NCBI RefSeq assembly: GCF_052324685.1
Contig: NC_135228.1
Location: 14,558,920 to 14,622,919, forward strand
From: Brachyhypopomus gauderio
Lineage: Eukaryota; Chordata; Actinopteri; Gymnotiformes; Hypopomidae
Direction of reading: 5' to 3'
Length of the DNA stretch: 64,000 bases
Part shown: piece after piece, positions 28,001 to 38,159 of the stretch
Position numbering within the stretch: position 1 is the first letter of the stretch
How the letters are laid out: each line of letters starts with the position of its first letter
Position numbers and translations under genes: made by a program
The notes under the pieces: model-generated
What the model was told of the DNA's origin: nothing
Seen by the model: the letters and a program-made list of their open reading frames with translations, nothing else
Database searches by the model: none

Positions 28001-29405
28001 ATTGCTATACGTTTAATATTTAATACTGTAGTATTTACCAATAAAGTGTAATGTTGTTTTAACTTGAGAAGTACAATGACAGGTCAAGAAACGTGTCTAA
28101 ATTACTTGAGATGGAAATGCTACAATTAAAAATCGTCTTATGGAAACATTGCAATATGTTTATATAACTTGATCAAATACTTAATTAGGTGTACCTTAAA
28201 ACAACAAATGTGCATATCCTACATCAATAACATATAACCACAAATGATCCGGACCAGTCACACTTCACAGTTACTTTCTAGCCCATCGCCCTGGCCTCAG
28301 ATAGGGCTGTAGCGTGTTCACTGTGTGTTCGTCTCATGTCAAATTATATCTTTCCAACACGTACTGTCGACATGAACGTTAATGTTGCAACACGAAGCGC
28401 TTTTCATCCACATCCGTCGGTGTCGTATGCGGTTTAACCCCGTGTGTTTGCCAGAGCCCGATACAATACAGACACGCCAAGTCTGATATTAGGACACGGC
28501 CTTGAGCGGAGCCTTCACGCCACTGTTATATCAGGGGGGACGGACGTACGCGAGTCCGCTAGCTGCACGGCTAGCCACGACGGTCCGGTCCCCGCTCCTG
28601 GCTAGCTGGCGAGCTAACATTTAGAGCTACGTAGCTCGCTAGCGCCAGTTAGCCGCGAGCTAACGGCGTTTATATTCCAGCGAGACGGGGTATTATTTCA
28701 GAAAGTTCCTCGGCGTTGGGAAAGGCGCGTTGCCTTCCGAACGACGGGAGCTAAAGTTGCCGCCGGCTGACAAACTTCTTGACGCGCGCCGCACAGAAAG
28801 GGCGAACCAGCGAGACGACGGCGTTGGTCCGCCGCCGCGTTAGGCCCGAATCGCAGCCTTCGTCGCAGGACCGCGCTAGCTCACTAGCCTGCCACAACCC
28901 GAGCTGTTTGGAAGCGCGACTGACAACGTGGGTTAGGAGAACCGCCTTGATTAGTTTGATAATGTCGCGGTTAAACGCGGCGTTGGTGCGAAACGTGCGG
29001 TTAGGATTGCGAGGTGACGACGTTAGCGTCCGTAGTGGTGAATTAAATGGGCACGACAGGAGGGTTCGGTGGGTTAGGGAGCGAGTCTGCCCTCACCCTG
29101 GTTAGCAGCCAGCTCGCTAACTAGCTTACCTCAGACACCTCATCCTCGTCGCTGCCGGATCCGGGGCCCGAGGAGAGCACTGCGGCTGCGGTGAGTTTGA
29201 AATCAAGTCTGTCCGCCGCGGGCCCGCCGGTCTCGCCAAATAAGCGGACTTTTTTGCCACCGACACCTATACCGAGGCCTCCGAGTCCGGCTCCTGGTGT
29301 GGCTCCAACCCCCATCCCCAGAGCAGGGGAGCGCGGAGTCACCGAGTCAATCTCGTCCTCGAAGCCGTCCGTCAGCATTGCTGTCCCGGCTACTTCATCC
29401 TGCAT
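4361..29405 (-). CDS. ankhd1: ankhd1, ankyrin repeat and KH domain protein (MASK), complete
   Basis: A large scaffold/RNA-binding protein, orthologous to fly MASK, which supports receptor tyrosine kinase and Hippo/YAP signalling. I traced 34 coding exons: 29130-29405, 20846-20999, 18577-18733, 18146-18293, 17709-17856, 17394-17627, 17203-17297, 16845-17082, 16232-16423, 16012-16121, 15826-15913, 15308-15435, 15045-15188, 14737-14839, 13746-14624, 13520-13653, 13180-13291, 12947-13092, 12636-12778, 12270-12483, 11781-11956, 11487-11649, 11240-11335, 11025-11141, 10602-10767, 10003-10504, 8044-8199, 7817-7966, 6057-7711, 5646-5831, 5251-5505, 4927-5102, 4654-4818, 4361-4420. Every junction keeps phase; the sum is 7866 nt (2621 aa), close to human ANKHD1 (about 2540). 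The linker with the ECIVEETEGKLNELGQ context and the eif4ebp3 neighbour favour ankhd1 over its paralogue ankrd17. The first ATG (29405) adds nine residues before the MLTD start known in mammals (29378). Intron 14 uses a GC donor. Confidence 0.95.
6057..7711 (-). other. ankhd1: ankhd1 exon 29: 1655-nt low-complexity exon
   Basis: After the KH tail it encodes about 500 residues dominated by Pro, Ala, Ser, Thr and Gln, with islands conserved in the family such as WGPFPVRPVSPG and PPNFGPAALFNHFSSIFD. GC content is very high, which produces long accidental open frames on both strands. Confidence 0.9.
7640..7966 (-). other. ankhd1: ankhd1 KH domain (exon 28 and start of exon 29)
   Basis: A type-I KH fold, about residues 1740-1815. 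Core: VVSRIMGRGGCNITAI with the GxxG loop as GRGG, then GAHIDVDKQ, then the C-terminal helix beginning around TESTRHAVQLINALI. The GRGG loop is intact, so single-stranded RNA/DNA binding should be retained. Confidence 0.92.
8330..9785. mobile_element. Non-autonomous hAT-type DNA transposon, 1456 bp
   Basis: It lies in ankhd1 intron 26. The ends are TAGACCTGTCACGATAA (left) and, inverted, TAGGCCTGTCGCGATAA (right), matching at 15 of 17 positions. They are flanked by identical 8-bp duplications TTAGTGAT (8322-8329 and 9786-9793). An 8-bp duplication and TAGG-type ends are hAT hallmarks. The interior is AT-rich with a GC-rich patch near 8760-8880; no transposase frame is evident. The perfect duplication suggests fairly recent insertion. 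Confidence 0.9.
10602..10767 (-). other. ankhd1: ankhd1 exon 25: lysine/arginine-rich segment
   Basis: Residues about 1466-1520. A dense basic run (AAKREKRKEKRKKKKEEQ) alternates with glutamate. It fits a nuclear localisation signal or charged single alpha-helix, by inference only. The adjoining exon 26 contributes a conserved TEPPSATTTTTIGISAT-like patch and a serine homopolymer. Confidence 0.75.
11240..13291 (-). other. ankhd1: ankhd1 second ankyrin block (exons 17-23)
   Basis: Roughly residues 1076-1426, about 10 ankyrin repeats beginning TESNHDTALTLACAGG and ending near EVNQFPSDIECMRYIA. Conservation with vertebrate MASK proteins is near-complete over long stretches such as YTPLSLAASGGYVNIIKILL. 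Introns inside the block contain a (CT)n/(CA)n microsatellite (12106-12169) and a C14 run (about 11450-11463). Confidence 0.93.
12106..12169. repeat. (CT)n(CA)n microsatellite
   Basis: A compound dinucleotide tract, about 55 bp of CA after a short CT run, in an ankhd1 intron. Confidence 0.97.
13746..14624 (-). other. ankhd1: ankhd1 exon 15: coiled-coil and acidic linker
   Basis: Exon of 879 nt, about residues 739-1031. It encodes a strongly predicted coiled coil (around residues 775-860, rich in E, K, Q and L, including KKKKILKELQKVERQLQLK). An Asp/Glu run of about 25 residues near 900-925 follows, then a proline/glutamine-rich stretch that ends in the conserved AQTLTDTLDDIMA. The coiled coil resembles ANKHD1 more than ANKRD17. 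Confidence 0.9.
15045..18293 (-). other. ankhd1: ankhd1 first ankyrin block (exons 4-13)
   Basis: Roughly residues 196-704, about 15 consecutive 33-residue ankyrin repeats. The signature TPLMEAA / G-H-x-E-V-A / LLL-x-x-GA recurs throughout, e.g. the HTPLMEAASAGHVEVARVLL segment in exon 6. Repeats often end with an A-N/D-hydrophobic pair at an exon border (G|GANI, G|GANV), so introns cut repeats at a recurring place. Introns are short (about 75-420 bp). The intron at 16424-16844 contains a C15 run (16592-16606), and those after exons 5 and 7 hold G runs. Confidence 0.93.
18514..18559. repeat. (TG)n microsatellite
   Basis: A TG tract with one GG interruption, in ankhd1 intron 3, ending about 17 bp from the exon 3 donor. 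Confidence 0.95.
18734..20845 (-). other. ankhd1: ankhd1 intron 2
   Basis: A 2.1-kb intron with no supportable exon. It contains a minus-oriented SINE (20017-20178); otherwise unique-looking AT-rich DNA. Confidence 0.85.
20017..20178 (-). mobile_element. tRNA-derived SINE with L2-like tail
   Basis: Read on the minus strand, a tRNA-like head has an A-box-like TATAGTGTAGTGGTAAC and a B-box-like GGGGTTCATTCCCC. It ends in the common fish SINE/LINE tail, whose complement here is CATTTGGCAGACGCGCTTAC. A related tail occurs at 60981-61034. Confidence 0.7.
21000..29129 (-). other. ankhd1: ankhd1 intron 1 (8.1 kb)
   Basis: The phase-0 donor and acceptor rejoin the family motif SDEDEVSE|VESFILDQE. 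It is mostly AT-rich with a (TA)n tract at 24967-25031. The last 600 bp next to exon 1 is CpG-rich. Many short ORFs lie inside, but none has recognisable domains or splice context. Confidence 0.85.
24967..25031. repeat. (TA)n microsatellite
   Basis: Uninterrupted TA dinucleotides over 65 bp in ankhd1 intron 1. Confidence 0.97.
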
Positions 29406-29420
29406 ACTTTCCTAAATAAT
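28480..29420 (-). promoter_or_regulatory. ankhd1: CpG-rich 5' region of ankhd1
   Basis: The GC content and CpG density rise sharply against the AT-rich surroundings, spanning exon 1 and the start of intron 1. Several GCTAGC/GCTAAC/TTAGC motifs cluster between 28560 and 29125. This fits a CpG-island promoter; no TATA box is apparent upstream of the ATG. Confidence 0.65.
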
Positions 29421-31497
29421 ATGTATATTTGTAAAGGTAACGTTGTCCTTTCACTTTCTTTGGGGTTAAATTGTTATAAAATTATTACGTTTTACTTCAG
29501 AAAAATCCTCAAACTCTCCTGAAGCAAGAGAAGATTCTCTTTCCCCCAAGCCATTAACTTTCTAACAACCTACCCTACTTCGTGCTATTTCTGTATTGGC
29601 CCGCCTCTGTTCAAAATACTTGAAGGCAATTGGCCTATAATACAACAATCTCGTACGTGGTTGGCTGACGTACACGTTACTCGAACGAAAGCACGCGACG
29701 TTAAGGTTGGTTTACGTGAGAGCTTTAAGATTTAACGCCAGGAAACATCATAGTCTAAAGACCATTGGACACTGGAACGCCTGTCACAAATTCCCGCCCT
29801 ATCGATACGCCTATTTTTGTCTTTATGCGAAAAGTAGTGGATAATTTGCTTCAGAGTAACAAGTCTCAGGACTGTAGAAAGTTATGTTATATGTGGCGTA
29901 TATAGTTTTGTTGGTGTATCTGTAAGCAAACTAGTTGAGTGGTCCTGGTATGCTGTATTTCATCTTACTGCAACAATTTGGCAGTGTAGGAACTGCAACA
30001 GAAAAACTGCATCAAAAACACCAGGGCGCAACCGAATTGGGGAAGCGTGGGGGCGAATTTCAAGCTAAACTGTACTGGGAATTGTAGTCAGTCATTATGT
30101 ATAACCTTTGTTGCGTGGAGAAATTGTCTTTAAATGTATTTATTTAATCTATACTGTTTGTGGCTATAATGAATAATCATCCCTAAGCCACTGAATACTT
30201 ATAGTAAAGCTATGATCTATCGACAATAACTGAGATATGTGCAAGTGATTTTTGAGTAGTCCAAGCAAAGTAGCTGTTGACACATAAAAACAATGGTTTT
30301 CGTGTGTCAGTTAAAAGTTCTTATGCAATATGTAAACATTCTAGAAATGCGTATGTAGGCTGTGTGCAAACATTTGATATTATACAGTAGGCTACTGTGC
30401 AAAGTCGGTGCCCAAGAAAACATGCTTAAAATATTTATTACATATGCAGTTTTTCTATGACCTGTCATTACCTCATAAAAAACCCGCTACTTGTATGATT
30501 TTATTTTTTTTATTCAATAATGTGTCACAGGGTTCATTTTCTTGAGCTGCATTCTAAATAGATTTTGGACATGTTATTAAATTCTGGGTATTTATGCACA
30601 AACTACATGAAGCACAGCACTTTAAGAGATCTCCCCAAACATTTTCACTATGGCTTTTCATAGTACAACTATTGCACTTAGCAAGTAACCAGTCACTGCT
30701 GCCTTTGCAATGGTATCTTCTGACTGAAAATAAATTGAATGACCTGGCCAAGAACTCACAACCCTCAGATTTCTGTCAGAGGATTTGGAAGGTATTCACT
30801 AATTGTAATCCAGTTGAAAGATCTTAAAAAACCCTCAGATTTCATGAAATTCTATTGCAATTTAATTTTAGATCAGATGTACAGACTTCATGCCTCATTC
30901 ACTAAGCAAAATAATACAAAAATAATACAACAGTTGTTTTTAAAAATTTGTACATTGTAAATCAGTGAAAAATATTGTGTGCATAAACACATGCAATATA
31001 CATTAAATTAAATTAATACATTGCTACAGCTACAGATATATATAGATATATATACAGATATATTCCCACTTATGTAACTCGAATCTCCTAAAATCAAAGT
31101 GAACCTGGAATCACAAAGCACAAAGTTGTATTAACATGGAACTGGCATTTCCCTGTTTTCCTGTTCCTGTGGTTTACTTCACTGGCCACTGACCATTTTT
31201 TCTCCCAGTAACAGCAGAAACTAATAATCATCAGAAGATGTTTTTCTGGTCATGTTAAAACCAGTATAGATTTTTTTCTATACAAAAACAAAAAGTCTAA
31301 GCTTTTTTTTTTTACTAGTCACTCATGTTGTGCAGAAAGTCGTATGTTGTCATAATGTGCAGGTACTTTTCTGACTATACTGGCAAGCCATGTTAGAATT
31401 TATAAAATTTTTAATCTGTATAATCCAAATATGCTGTAATAGGAAGCCCTGGTATCAAGAACATTTAGTCTCAGATTAAAATAGATATTGTGTACAG

Positions 31498-31498
<1 letters not shown>

Positions 31499-31536
<38 letters not shown>
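31499..31536. repeat. (TA)n microsatellite
   Basis: An uninterrupted TA tract of 38 bp. Confidence 0.95.
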
Positions 31537-31539
<3 letters not shown>

Positions 31540-31772
31540 GGCTTAATTTCATTAGGCTACTAGGTGGTGGACCAAACAAGTTTCATCCTTAAAAACTCCT
31601 GCAAGCAAATTGAGAAGGGCCAATCTCCCAGATTAACCCTTACCCTAGATTACAGATAAACACTTTAAGTGGTAAATTACATCAGTCTTAAAAAAGTGTA
31701 GAAGAATCTGAAATGTTAAGAAAGTAGTTACAAAGATGAAAGAAGAAATTAATGATCAAATTGTTACTGTGG

Positions 31773-31952
31773 CAGAGGTGGATATTCCAGGTTCACAGAG
31801 TAAAAGTCCTCACCAAGTTTTTTTCTCAGGCTTCTGGGTTTGTGTTGATTCCACTAATTTTACCTGGCTTGCACTAATTAGAAAATCCAGCACGCTTGAG
31901 TAAAATTCTGCGAAGGAGTTTTACTTTCTGAACCTGGAATGTCCACCTCTTG
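31773..31952. mobile_element. hAT-like MITE, older copy (180 bp)
   Basis: Terminal inverted repeats CAGAGGTGGATATTCCAGG and (inverted) CAAGAGGTGGACATTCCAGG flank an interior with GAGTAAAAGTCCTCACC. It clearly belongs to the same family as the 151-bp copy at 37893-38043. No target duplication is recognisable here, so it is the older or degraded copy. Confidence 0.75.
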
Positions 31953-32610
31953 TTTCTATCATTAAGTCCCCAGCATTAAATTTCATTCACCAGTATTAGT
32001 TCAACATAACTTTTAACACTATTGCAAAGTACACAAAATGTTCAAACCATGGAACAAAAGCATGCTTTTCATGAATTTCTAATTGCTGAAATGACCTCTC
32101 CTCTCCATTAGTTTACTGCCAACATTAGCCAGCACCTGAATACTGTGCCCACTTCACACCAAGTTTTTGGTTATTGGCAAGTGCCATAATAACATTTACT
32201 TTACGTTACTTTGTATTCTAGAAACAAAAAAATGTTTTGAAATAAAACAGCTTGTCAAAATGTGAAATAATACGGACAACAGTGACACACAAAATAAGTT
32301 TTAATACCAAATATAAAAACATATTTACATTTTGAAACCCAACAAAAATCATGTTCACTTTCTATTGGTTTAGAGGACAAATTCATGACAAAAAAAAACC
32401 ATACTGACTCAGTCTCAGCAGCTTAACAGTTGGTACTGTGGTTATATTTGGTAACAGATGCAACATGATAATATTTAATTTCACACATATTGCTTAAGTA
32501 TTTACATTTGAGTTCAGTTTGAGGTACATTTGAGTTAAAAGCTGCTTTAAAAAGGTTAACCTAAAAGCAAACTTGGGTCCAACGAAGAGTGAGCAGGACT
32601 AGGCATCAGG

Positions 32611-33435
32611 TCACAACATACTCAGAAACTCATTCACCTGAAAGAAAACAGGCCATTTTTAAATTTTTTCTAATGAAATTCTGAACAAGTACTATTTTTG
32701 ACAGCTTGTCATACAATATAGTTTTGACTGTATAACAACATTACATTTGTCCCATCACCCAATACTGATTTTCTTAACTTTGCTCACATAACATCTTATG
32801 AAACCTCCTATATAGCTTTTTCCTTCATAACCAGTTGACCCTTTACCTTGTCAATCAATCCCTGCTGCTTAATTCTGTCATTTTTGAAGTCTTCACTGAC
32901 ATCCAGTACCAGAATAGGAAGATCCTTCAGGTACTCAAAATCAAGCCTGTAGACAACAGTATTACTAAACACACTGGAAATATCAAAATTTTATTAATAC
33001 AGATCATAACTATCACACTATAGAATAGAAAGAATGAAATACTAAGGGCATACAACTTAGCATATCGAAGGGATTACTTACTTTGTAGTTCTATTATAGA
33101 GCCAGCTTTCGTGCTTATAATGCAGTTTCTCCAAGTATTCCAGAGGGATGCCCTGTTCTTCATCACGCCCTCTGTGCTTAAGGCGCTGCATACATTTCTG
33201 CAACAAACAAATGGCTACTTAAAGAAGTGCTGAAGTACACTAACGGTATGTTCAATAACATGATTAATGTTCCTCTAAAGAATTTCCACTAAAGGGCAGC
33301 TAATGCAGAATTTTTCCTTGCAGAATATTCTCATCTTAAAAAAAATATATATATAGCAGTCCAAAGTTTGACTAGTGGTGTGGGATGTGGAAAGGAGAGG
33401 CACCATGGCCATCACGCACGCACGCACACACACAC

Positions 33436-33467
<32 letters not shown>

Positions 33468-35168
33468 CTCAGGATCTGCCCGCAGATAGATCATTGCATC
33501 AAGCTCAATCTCAGTCTCAAACTGAGAGAGGAGCCAGCCATGCCAGTCCTGATATATCGCCCACTCAGTCTCATTAAGATCTCCAGACTCAAAGAGGTTT
33601 GAAGCAAAAACATATCTGTAAAACAGTGGTTCAGTCATATGCAACATATTAGCCTTCAGAATGCGAAAACATTAAATCTCCAATCCCTTCATAAGCTTCT
33701 ATGAGCATGTTTTTTTTTTTCATTTCTAAAATTACATTTAAAACTCATTTTAAGATGTAAAAAAAATTCTGAACTCTATGGCCAATACCTGTCACTGTAG
33801 ACCGAGCGTTCAAAGAACTGGACCGGCCTCTCCGCCTGCTGCAGCTTGGTGGAGGGGACCTGAAGCTGGGAACGAACTCTACTCAGGCAGGCGTAGCTCT
33901 GGAAGGTGTAGGACCAGCGGCCTGGTTTGTCGTACAACATCTGTAGCAGGTTACCTCCACTTTTCTGGGATGTACTGAGTTCCTAAAAAGATCAGGCCAG
34001 GGACTCACAGTGTGCACAGGGTTGCATATTTTGGGGGGGGGGGGGGGGGGGGGGGTGTATTCTGCTGATGGTTAGGTTAGGATTTTCCAGACTATTAATG
34101 TCTGAGGGAAATGCATTTAGAAGCAGAATTAAGTAGGCCTTGGGGACAAAATCCTGATAGTACTAGGTATTTTCTAGGTTTGTATTGGGTGTAATAATTT
34201 TTTAAGTCAAAACGTTCCATTATTTATATAATATATAGTTATGGTGGACCTCATTGAGGTCTCATTCTATGTAGTTTATTTCACGCTGTTAAAAAGGCTA
34301 CTGAGTACTGAACAACTAATTATGTGGTAAAGGCCACTCTACAAATACAAGCGTGTAGGTTTATCTCATACCTCATACTCATTCTCCGTTGTCTGAACAT
34401 TGCACCACTTCCCTATGGGCTCCGGTATGACTTCCCACTCCTCCGATGCTCTTTCCAACAACCGCACAAACGTTGACTTTCCTGCAGCTATTGAACAAAT
34501 CACAAATTCAAATACTTTCATTTAAAATCAAGCACTTGTATACGCATTGAAAAAACACCAAACGTGATAAACTTTTTTGTACGTTCAATATTTATGAATG
34601 AGTAAAACGGTGCTAAAAATGATAATACAATTACAAAGCTTGACTATAAGTATAGTCAGCTGTCAAACCGCAAATATAAACGTTATATTTATCTAAGCGT
34701 GGTTGAGGCCGCACTAGCCACATTGATACTTTTACAAAACGTTAGTTTCACTGGAAATTAGCTCTTGGGCTTAAGTCTAGGTTTTTACAGTGTAGTTTTA
34801 CAGCTATAATCTCCTTACAAAATCGATACACAATTTAACGCGGTTTATGGTGTGAGAGTGCTGGAGAGCTGATACAACTTTGGCGCCAAACAAGCGGGAC
34901 TGTAACACTAGGCTAGCAAGCTATGGACTCTAACTTATTTATACAATATATACAATATACAATATATTAACAGCGATACTCATGTCAGCAACAATATCGG
35001 CGGTGATGTTGTTTAGATGTGTGAATAGATGGACAGCGTTATTTAGTTCGTTAACTAGTGTAGCCCAAACTCACCAATGTTTCCTTCGATGGATATCTTC
35101 TTTACTGTCTTTTCAAAACTACTGTTGAAAACGGGACTTGAACATGTCCTCTTAGGTGGGGTAGCCAT
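32611..35168 (-). CDS. dck: dck, deoxycytidine kinase (complete, 7 exons)
   Basis: Rate-limiting salvage kinase that phosphorylates deoxycytidine, deoxyadenosine and deoxyguanosine, and many nucleoside drugs. Exons: 35075-35168, 34372-34487, 33789-33982, 33468-33615, 33082-33197, 32847-32946, 32611-32637. All phases agree; the total is 264 aa against 260 in human. It starts MATPPKRTC, like the mammalian protein. The P-loop GNIAAGKS is at residues 29-36, split by intron 1. The catalytic/substrate segment [16 protein letters not shown] and the lid-type [24 protein letters not shown] are intact, and it ends NEFLSML. Introns include 34488-35074 (587 bp) and 33983-34371, which holds a G23 run (34033-34055). 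Intron 4 begins inside a GT microsatellite. ATG 35166-35168 is the first in frame. Confidence 0.96.
33413..33467. repeat. (CA)n/(CATA)n microsatellite starting at the dck exon 4 donor
   Basis: On the dck strand the intron opens with repeated GT, then GTAT, GT and GTGC units. The repeat begins with the first base of the intron, directly after the codon for Glu. Confidence 0.95.
34033..34055. repeat. G23 homopolymer
   Basis: An uninterrupted run of 23 G in a dck intron. Confidence 0.95.
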
Positions 35169-35529
35169 GCTAAATATCACTATAATCCACACCGGACTCC
35201 TGTATTATTTCCTGCAAAAACCAAGAAGTACTTCTTCGCGCTCTACTAAACCCTGTTCCGACTCTGACTTCGGTTTGAAATACGCGCCGAGTTCAATCCG
35301 GGATCTGTGTTTACGCAGACAGGACGTCAATGGCCTAAATCACATAACACACACCCACGGATGGAGCGAGGGGGGGGCATGCCTACTGTATTCTGTTGCA
35401 GTTTGTGTGTGCTTGTTTGTTGTTGGGGTCTATTAGTATATAGGCTGCAATAACTGGACAACAAGGGGGCATAATGCTCAAAGACAAAAAATAATTTACG
35501 AATCGTTATGGCGTTATGGTTATTTCCGG

Positions 35530-35664
<135 letters not shown>

Positions 35665-37040
35665 GGAAAGTCATTTCAGTCACTTGTATCCATGATGACC
35701 TCATTCTTTCGGTCACTACAGTCATATGAGTGGGTCAGAATCTAGATTGACTGGTAAAGCAATCGCTTTGCTCAGGGCTTGCTTCACCACAATGGTTCTG
35801 TCCAGAGTCCACCTGAGTACCCATTTCCAACTGAGTACCACAGTTTCAAATATGTAGACATAGAGATGTTACAAATTGTAGTGAAGTTTGAAGTTTACAG
35901 ATTCCACAGAAACAGGATGTTTTGGACATAAGTCCTTCATCATCTATGCAAGCAGGAGGAGGAACTATTTTGTATATGAACAAGTAGATATTTAAAACAT
36001 AATGTTCATTACATGCGGTTCTATAAGGTTCCAAGAGTGTAGATCAGTTCATGTTCTTTAAATTTCCTCATTTCATTGCTGCCAAATCAAGAACTGGCAT
36101 TGCAAATAGATATTCCTTTAATACATTATCCAATAATATTATCCAATTAAAATAGTGAACACAATGCACAATCAGTCGCTGATTTCTGTGTCTCAACAAT
36201 GTACCCTTTCGTTAGGAGCAATTTGAACATATTACTAAATTACATATCATTAAAAGATTAGAATGTATTAAGTTATTAGAGCTGCTTCTTCTATATTAGG
36301 AGCATGAAAACCAAGAATGTACTGCTGCACACCTTTCTATATATATTTACCTTTACTCACTAACCGTCTTGTTCTGGCTAGTATAATGAAATTATTATTA
36401 TTTGTGAAATTCAAATATATTTAAAAAATGCTTGAAATATGATTTTGCAACATATAATTTTAATACCTCTACACATCTGTCCCCATATCTAGGAACACTA
36501 TGAGTGCAAATATCTGAGTCGTTATGTGTTCTTTTTGCTTCCAGAATGTCTGGATTTATGCACTCTGTGTGACTATACTGAGCCACTATTGTTCTGACAG
36601 CAACAATGGTAGCCACATACATTTGAAGCACTTTTGTGTTAAATGCAAATACTCAAGCTAAGCAAAGTGTCCATGCAATGAAATTTTACTCCATATAACA
36701 AAATGCAGAAGTCCAAAGTATTAATGGCCTTGAAACAGCAGTTGACAAAAACAAAAGACATCTAGCACACACAATGATTCTAGCAGGAATTTCGCTAACA
36801 TCATGGTGGTCTGAACTGGCAGAGAATAACCAAACTGTAATTCCTGCTGAGGTCCTCATTGCCATAGTCTTGTACAACAATCAAGAATGCTTGAGGTTTT
36901 ATTTGATTTAATCTAGCAAACCTGTCATCATCGTCTGATGAATTGTAGTGTCAGGTTTAGCTGTGAATGTCCCCTTCTCTGAATGCAGCTAAGCAGAGGA
37001 CTGCTGAAATATGAAGACGGAAAGAGTTTTCGCTATATGA

Positions 37041-37054
37041 CCAGTAGAGGGCAG
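37041..37054 (+). promoter_or_regulatory. Candidate CTCF-binding site
   Basis: CCAGTAGAGGGCAG matches the vertebrate CTCF core consensus CCASYAGRKGGCRS at all 14 positions. It lies 358 bp upstream of tRNA-Ser in a short interval between dck and the repeat island. Confidence 0.5.
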
Positions 37055-37411
37055 CGTTTCCCCGACAGAAACGTTAAAACGTAGGAAGTATTAGAGTCAC
37101 TCTTTACATCAGTTGACATTTAGCAGTTGCTAGCAAACTAACCATTACGCATAAAGTTAATTATTTCGTGCACTAAACCTGAAATCCATGTTATGAATAA
37201 TTTCTTAAATAATAAAAAAACACTTGTCCTAAATAATTTACCTAGCTAGCTAGTTAGCTAATTCAAGGTTGACTGGCTAGCTAAATCACACGTTAGTGCT
37301 TACTTGTTGAATTGGTTTTGCCTATTTTGATTTGTCCATTTTAAAAATGTTTTAGGTTGGCGTTTACTGTGTTTCAATGTCTTATATCTTCAGCAAACAA
37401 CGTGGCGTCGT

Positions 37412-37493
37412 GACGAGGTGGCCGAGTGGTTAAGGCGATGGACTGCTAATCCATTGTGCTCTGCACGCGTGGGTTCGAATCCCATCCTCGTCG
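37412..37493 (+). tRNA. tRNA-Ser(GCT)
   Basis: An 82-nt class II tRNA. The acceptor stem GACGAGG (37412-37418) pairs with CCTCGTC (37486-37492), followed by discriminator G. The D-arm is GCCGAGTGGTTAAGGC, the anticodon loop CTGCTAA has GCT at 37445-37447, and a long serine-type variable arm and GGTTCGAATCC T-arm/B-box follow. There is no intron and no encoded CCA. It decodes AGC/AGU. Confidence 0.97.
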
Positions 37494-37498
37494 AACAC

Positions 37499-37502
37499 TT
37501 TT
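37499..37502 (+). terminator. Pol III terminator TTTT
   Basis: Four T residues, six bases after the tRNA-Ser 3' end; the minimal Pol III stop. Confidence 0.7.
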
Positions 37503-37892
37503 CTCACGGCCAAAGCTGTGTCTTTTTGTTTAACGGGAATGCTTTTAAAATATTAAGAACTGTATATCCATACAATAATTTGTTTTAATTGTTTAAAATT
37601 TTAAACAAAGCTGTCTGTATTTCTCAATTTTACAATGAACTTTTTCACTCTTCTACTCTTCTCCCGGACAGTATCATTTTCAGTGGAGCTGGGTATGACC
37701 AGTGACCTACTACTAATAAGAATAATAAATACTCAGTGTCATTTTAATCAATTTTGTTTCTGCGTGCACATGCATGTGTATTAGATGGGGCAAGGGGAAA
37801 TAAAGGTTTGCTTTAATTCATAAGATGCATAGAATTGTTCTTTGGATCGAATCTTCTTGTGCTTGATTATTATAATACTGGTTATTTATAAT

Positions 37893-38043
37893 TAGTGGTG
37901 TCAATTCCAGGTTCAGAGATTAAAAGTCCTCACCAGGATTTTGCTCAAGCTTGCTAAATTTTCTAATTAGCAATCCAAGTAAAATTAGTGGAATCAACAC
38001 AATCCAGGACTTTTAATCTCTGAACCTGGAATTGACACCTCTA
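37893..38043. mobile_element. hAT-type MITE, 151 bp, intact ends
   Basis: The inverted ends TAGTGGTGTCAATTCCAGG and TAGAGGTGTCAATTCCAGG continue inward through CAGAGATTAAAAGTCCT, so the element is nearly a full palindrome. It is flanked by identical 8-bp duplications TTTATAAT (37885-37892 and 38044-38051). Same family as 31773-31952. Confidence 0.92.
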
Positions 38044-38159
38044 TTTATAATAACACGTATGATTAAGTGTAGGTGGTTAATGATGTCAAACAGGGAGGTT
38101 TTGTTTTTGAGGGATGCAGAGTTTTTCCATTGATATGTGATTGATAATTATAACAAGCC

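Larger units (their letters stand above)
29406..32610. other. Intergenic: ankhd1 5' flank / dck 3' flank
   Basis: AT-rich, no supportable exon. It includes the ankhd1 5' UTR and promoter-proximal DNA at 29406 to about 29700, a (TA)n tract (31499-31536), a degraded MITE (31773-31952), and the dck 3' UTR just below 32611. Possible minus-strand ATTAAA signals lie near 32475 and 32300. Confidence 0.7.
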
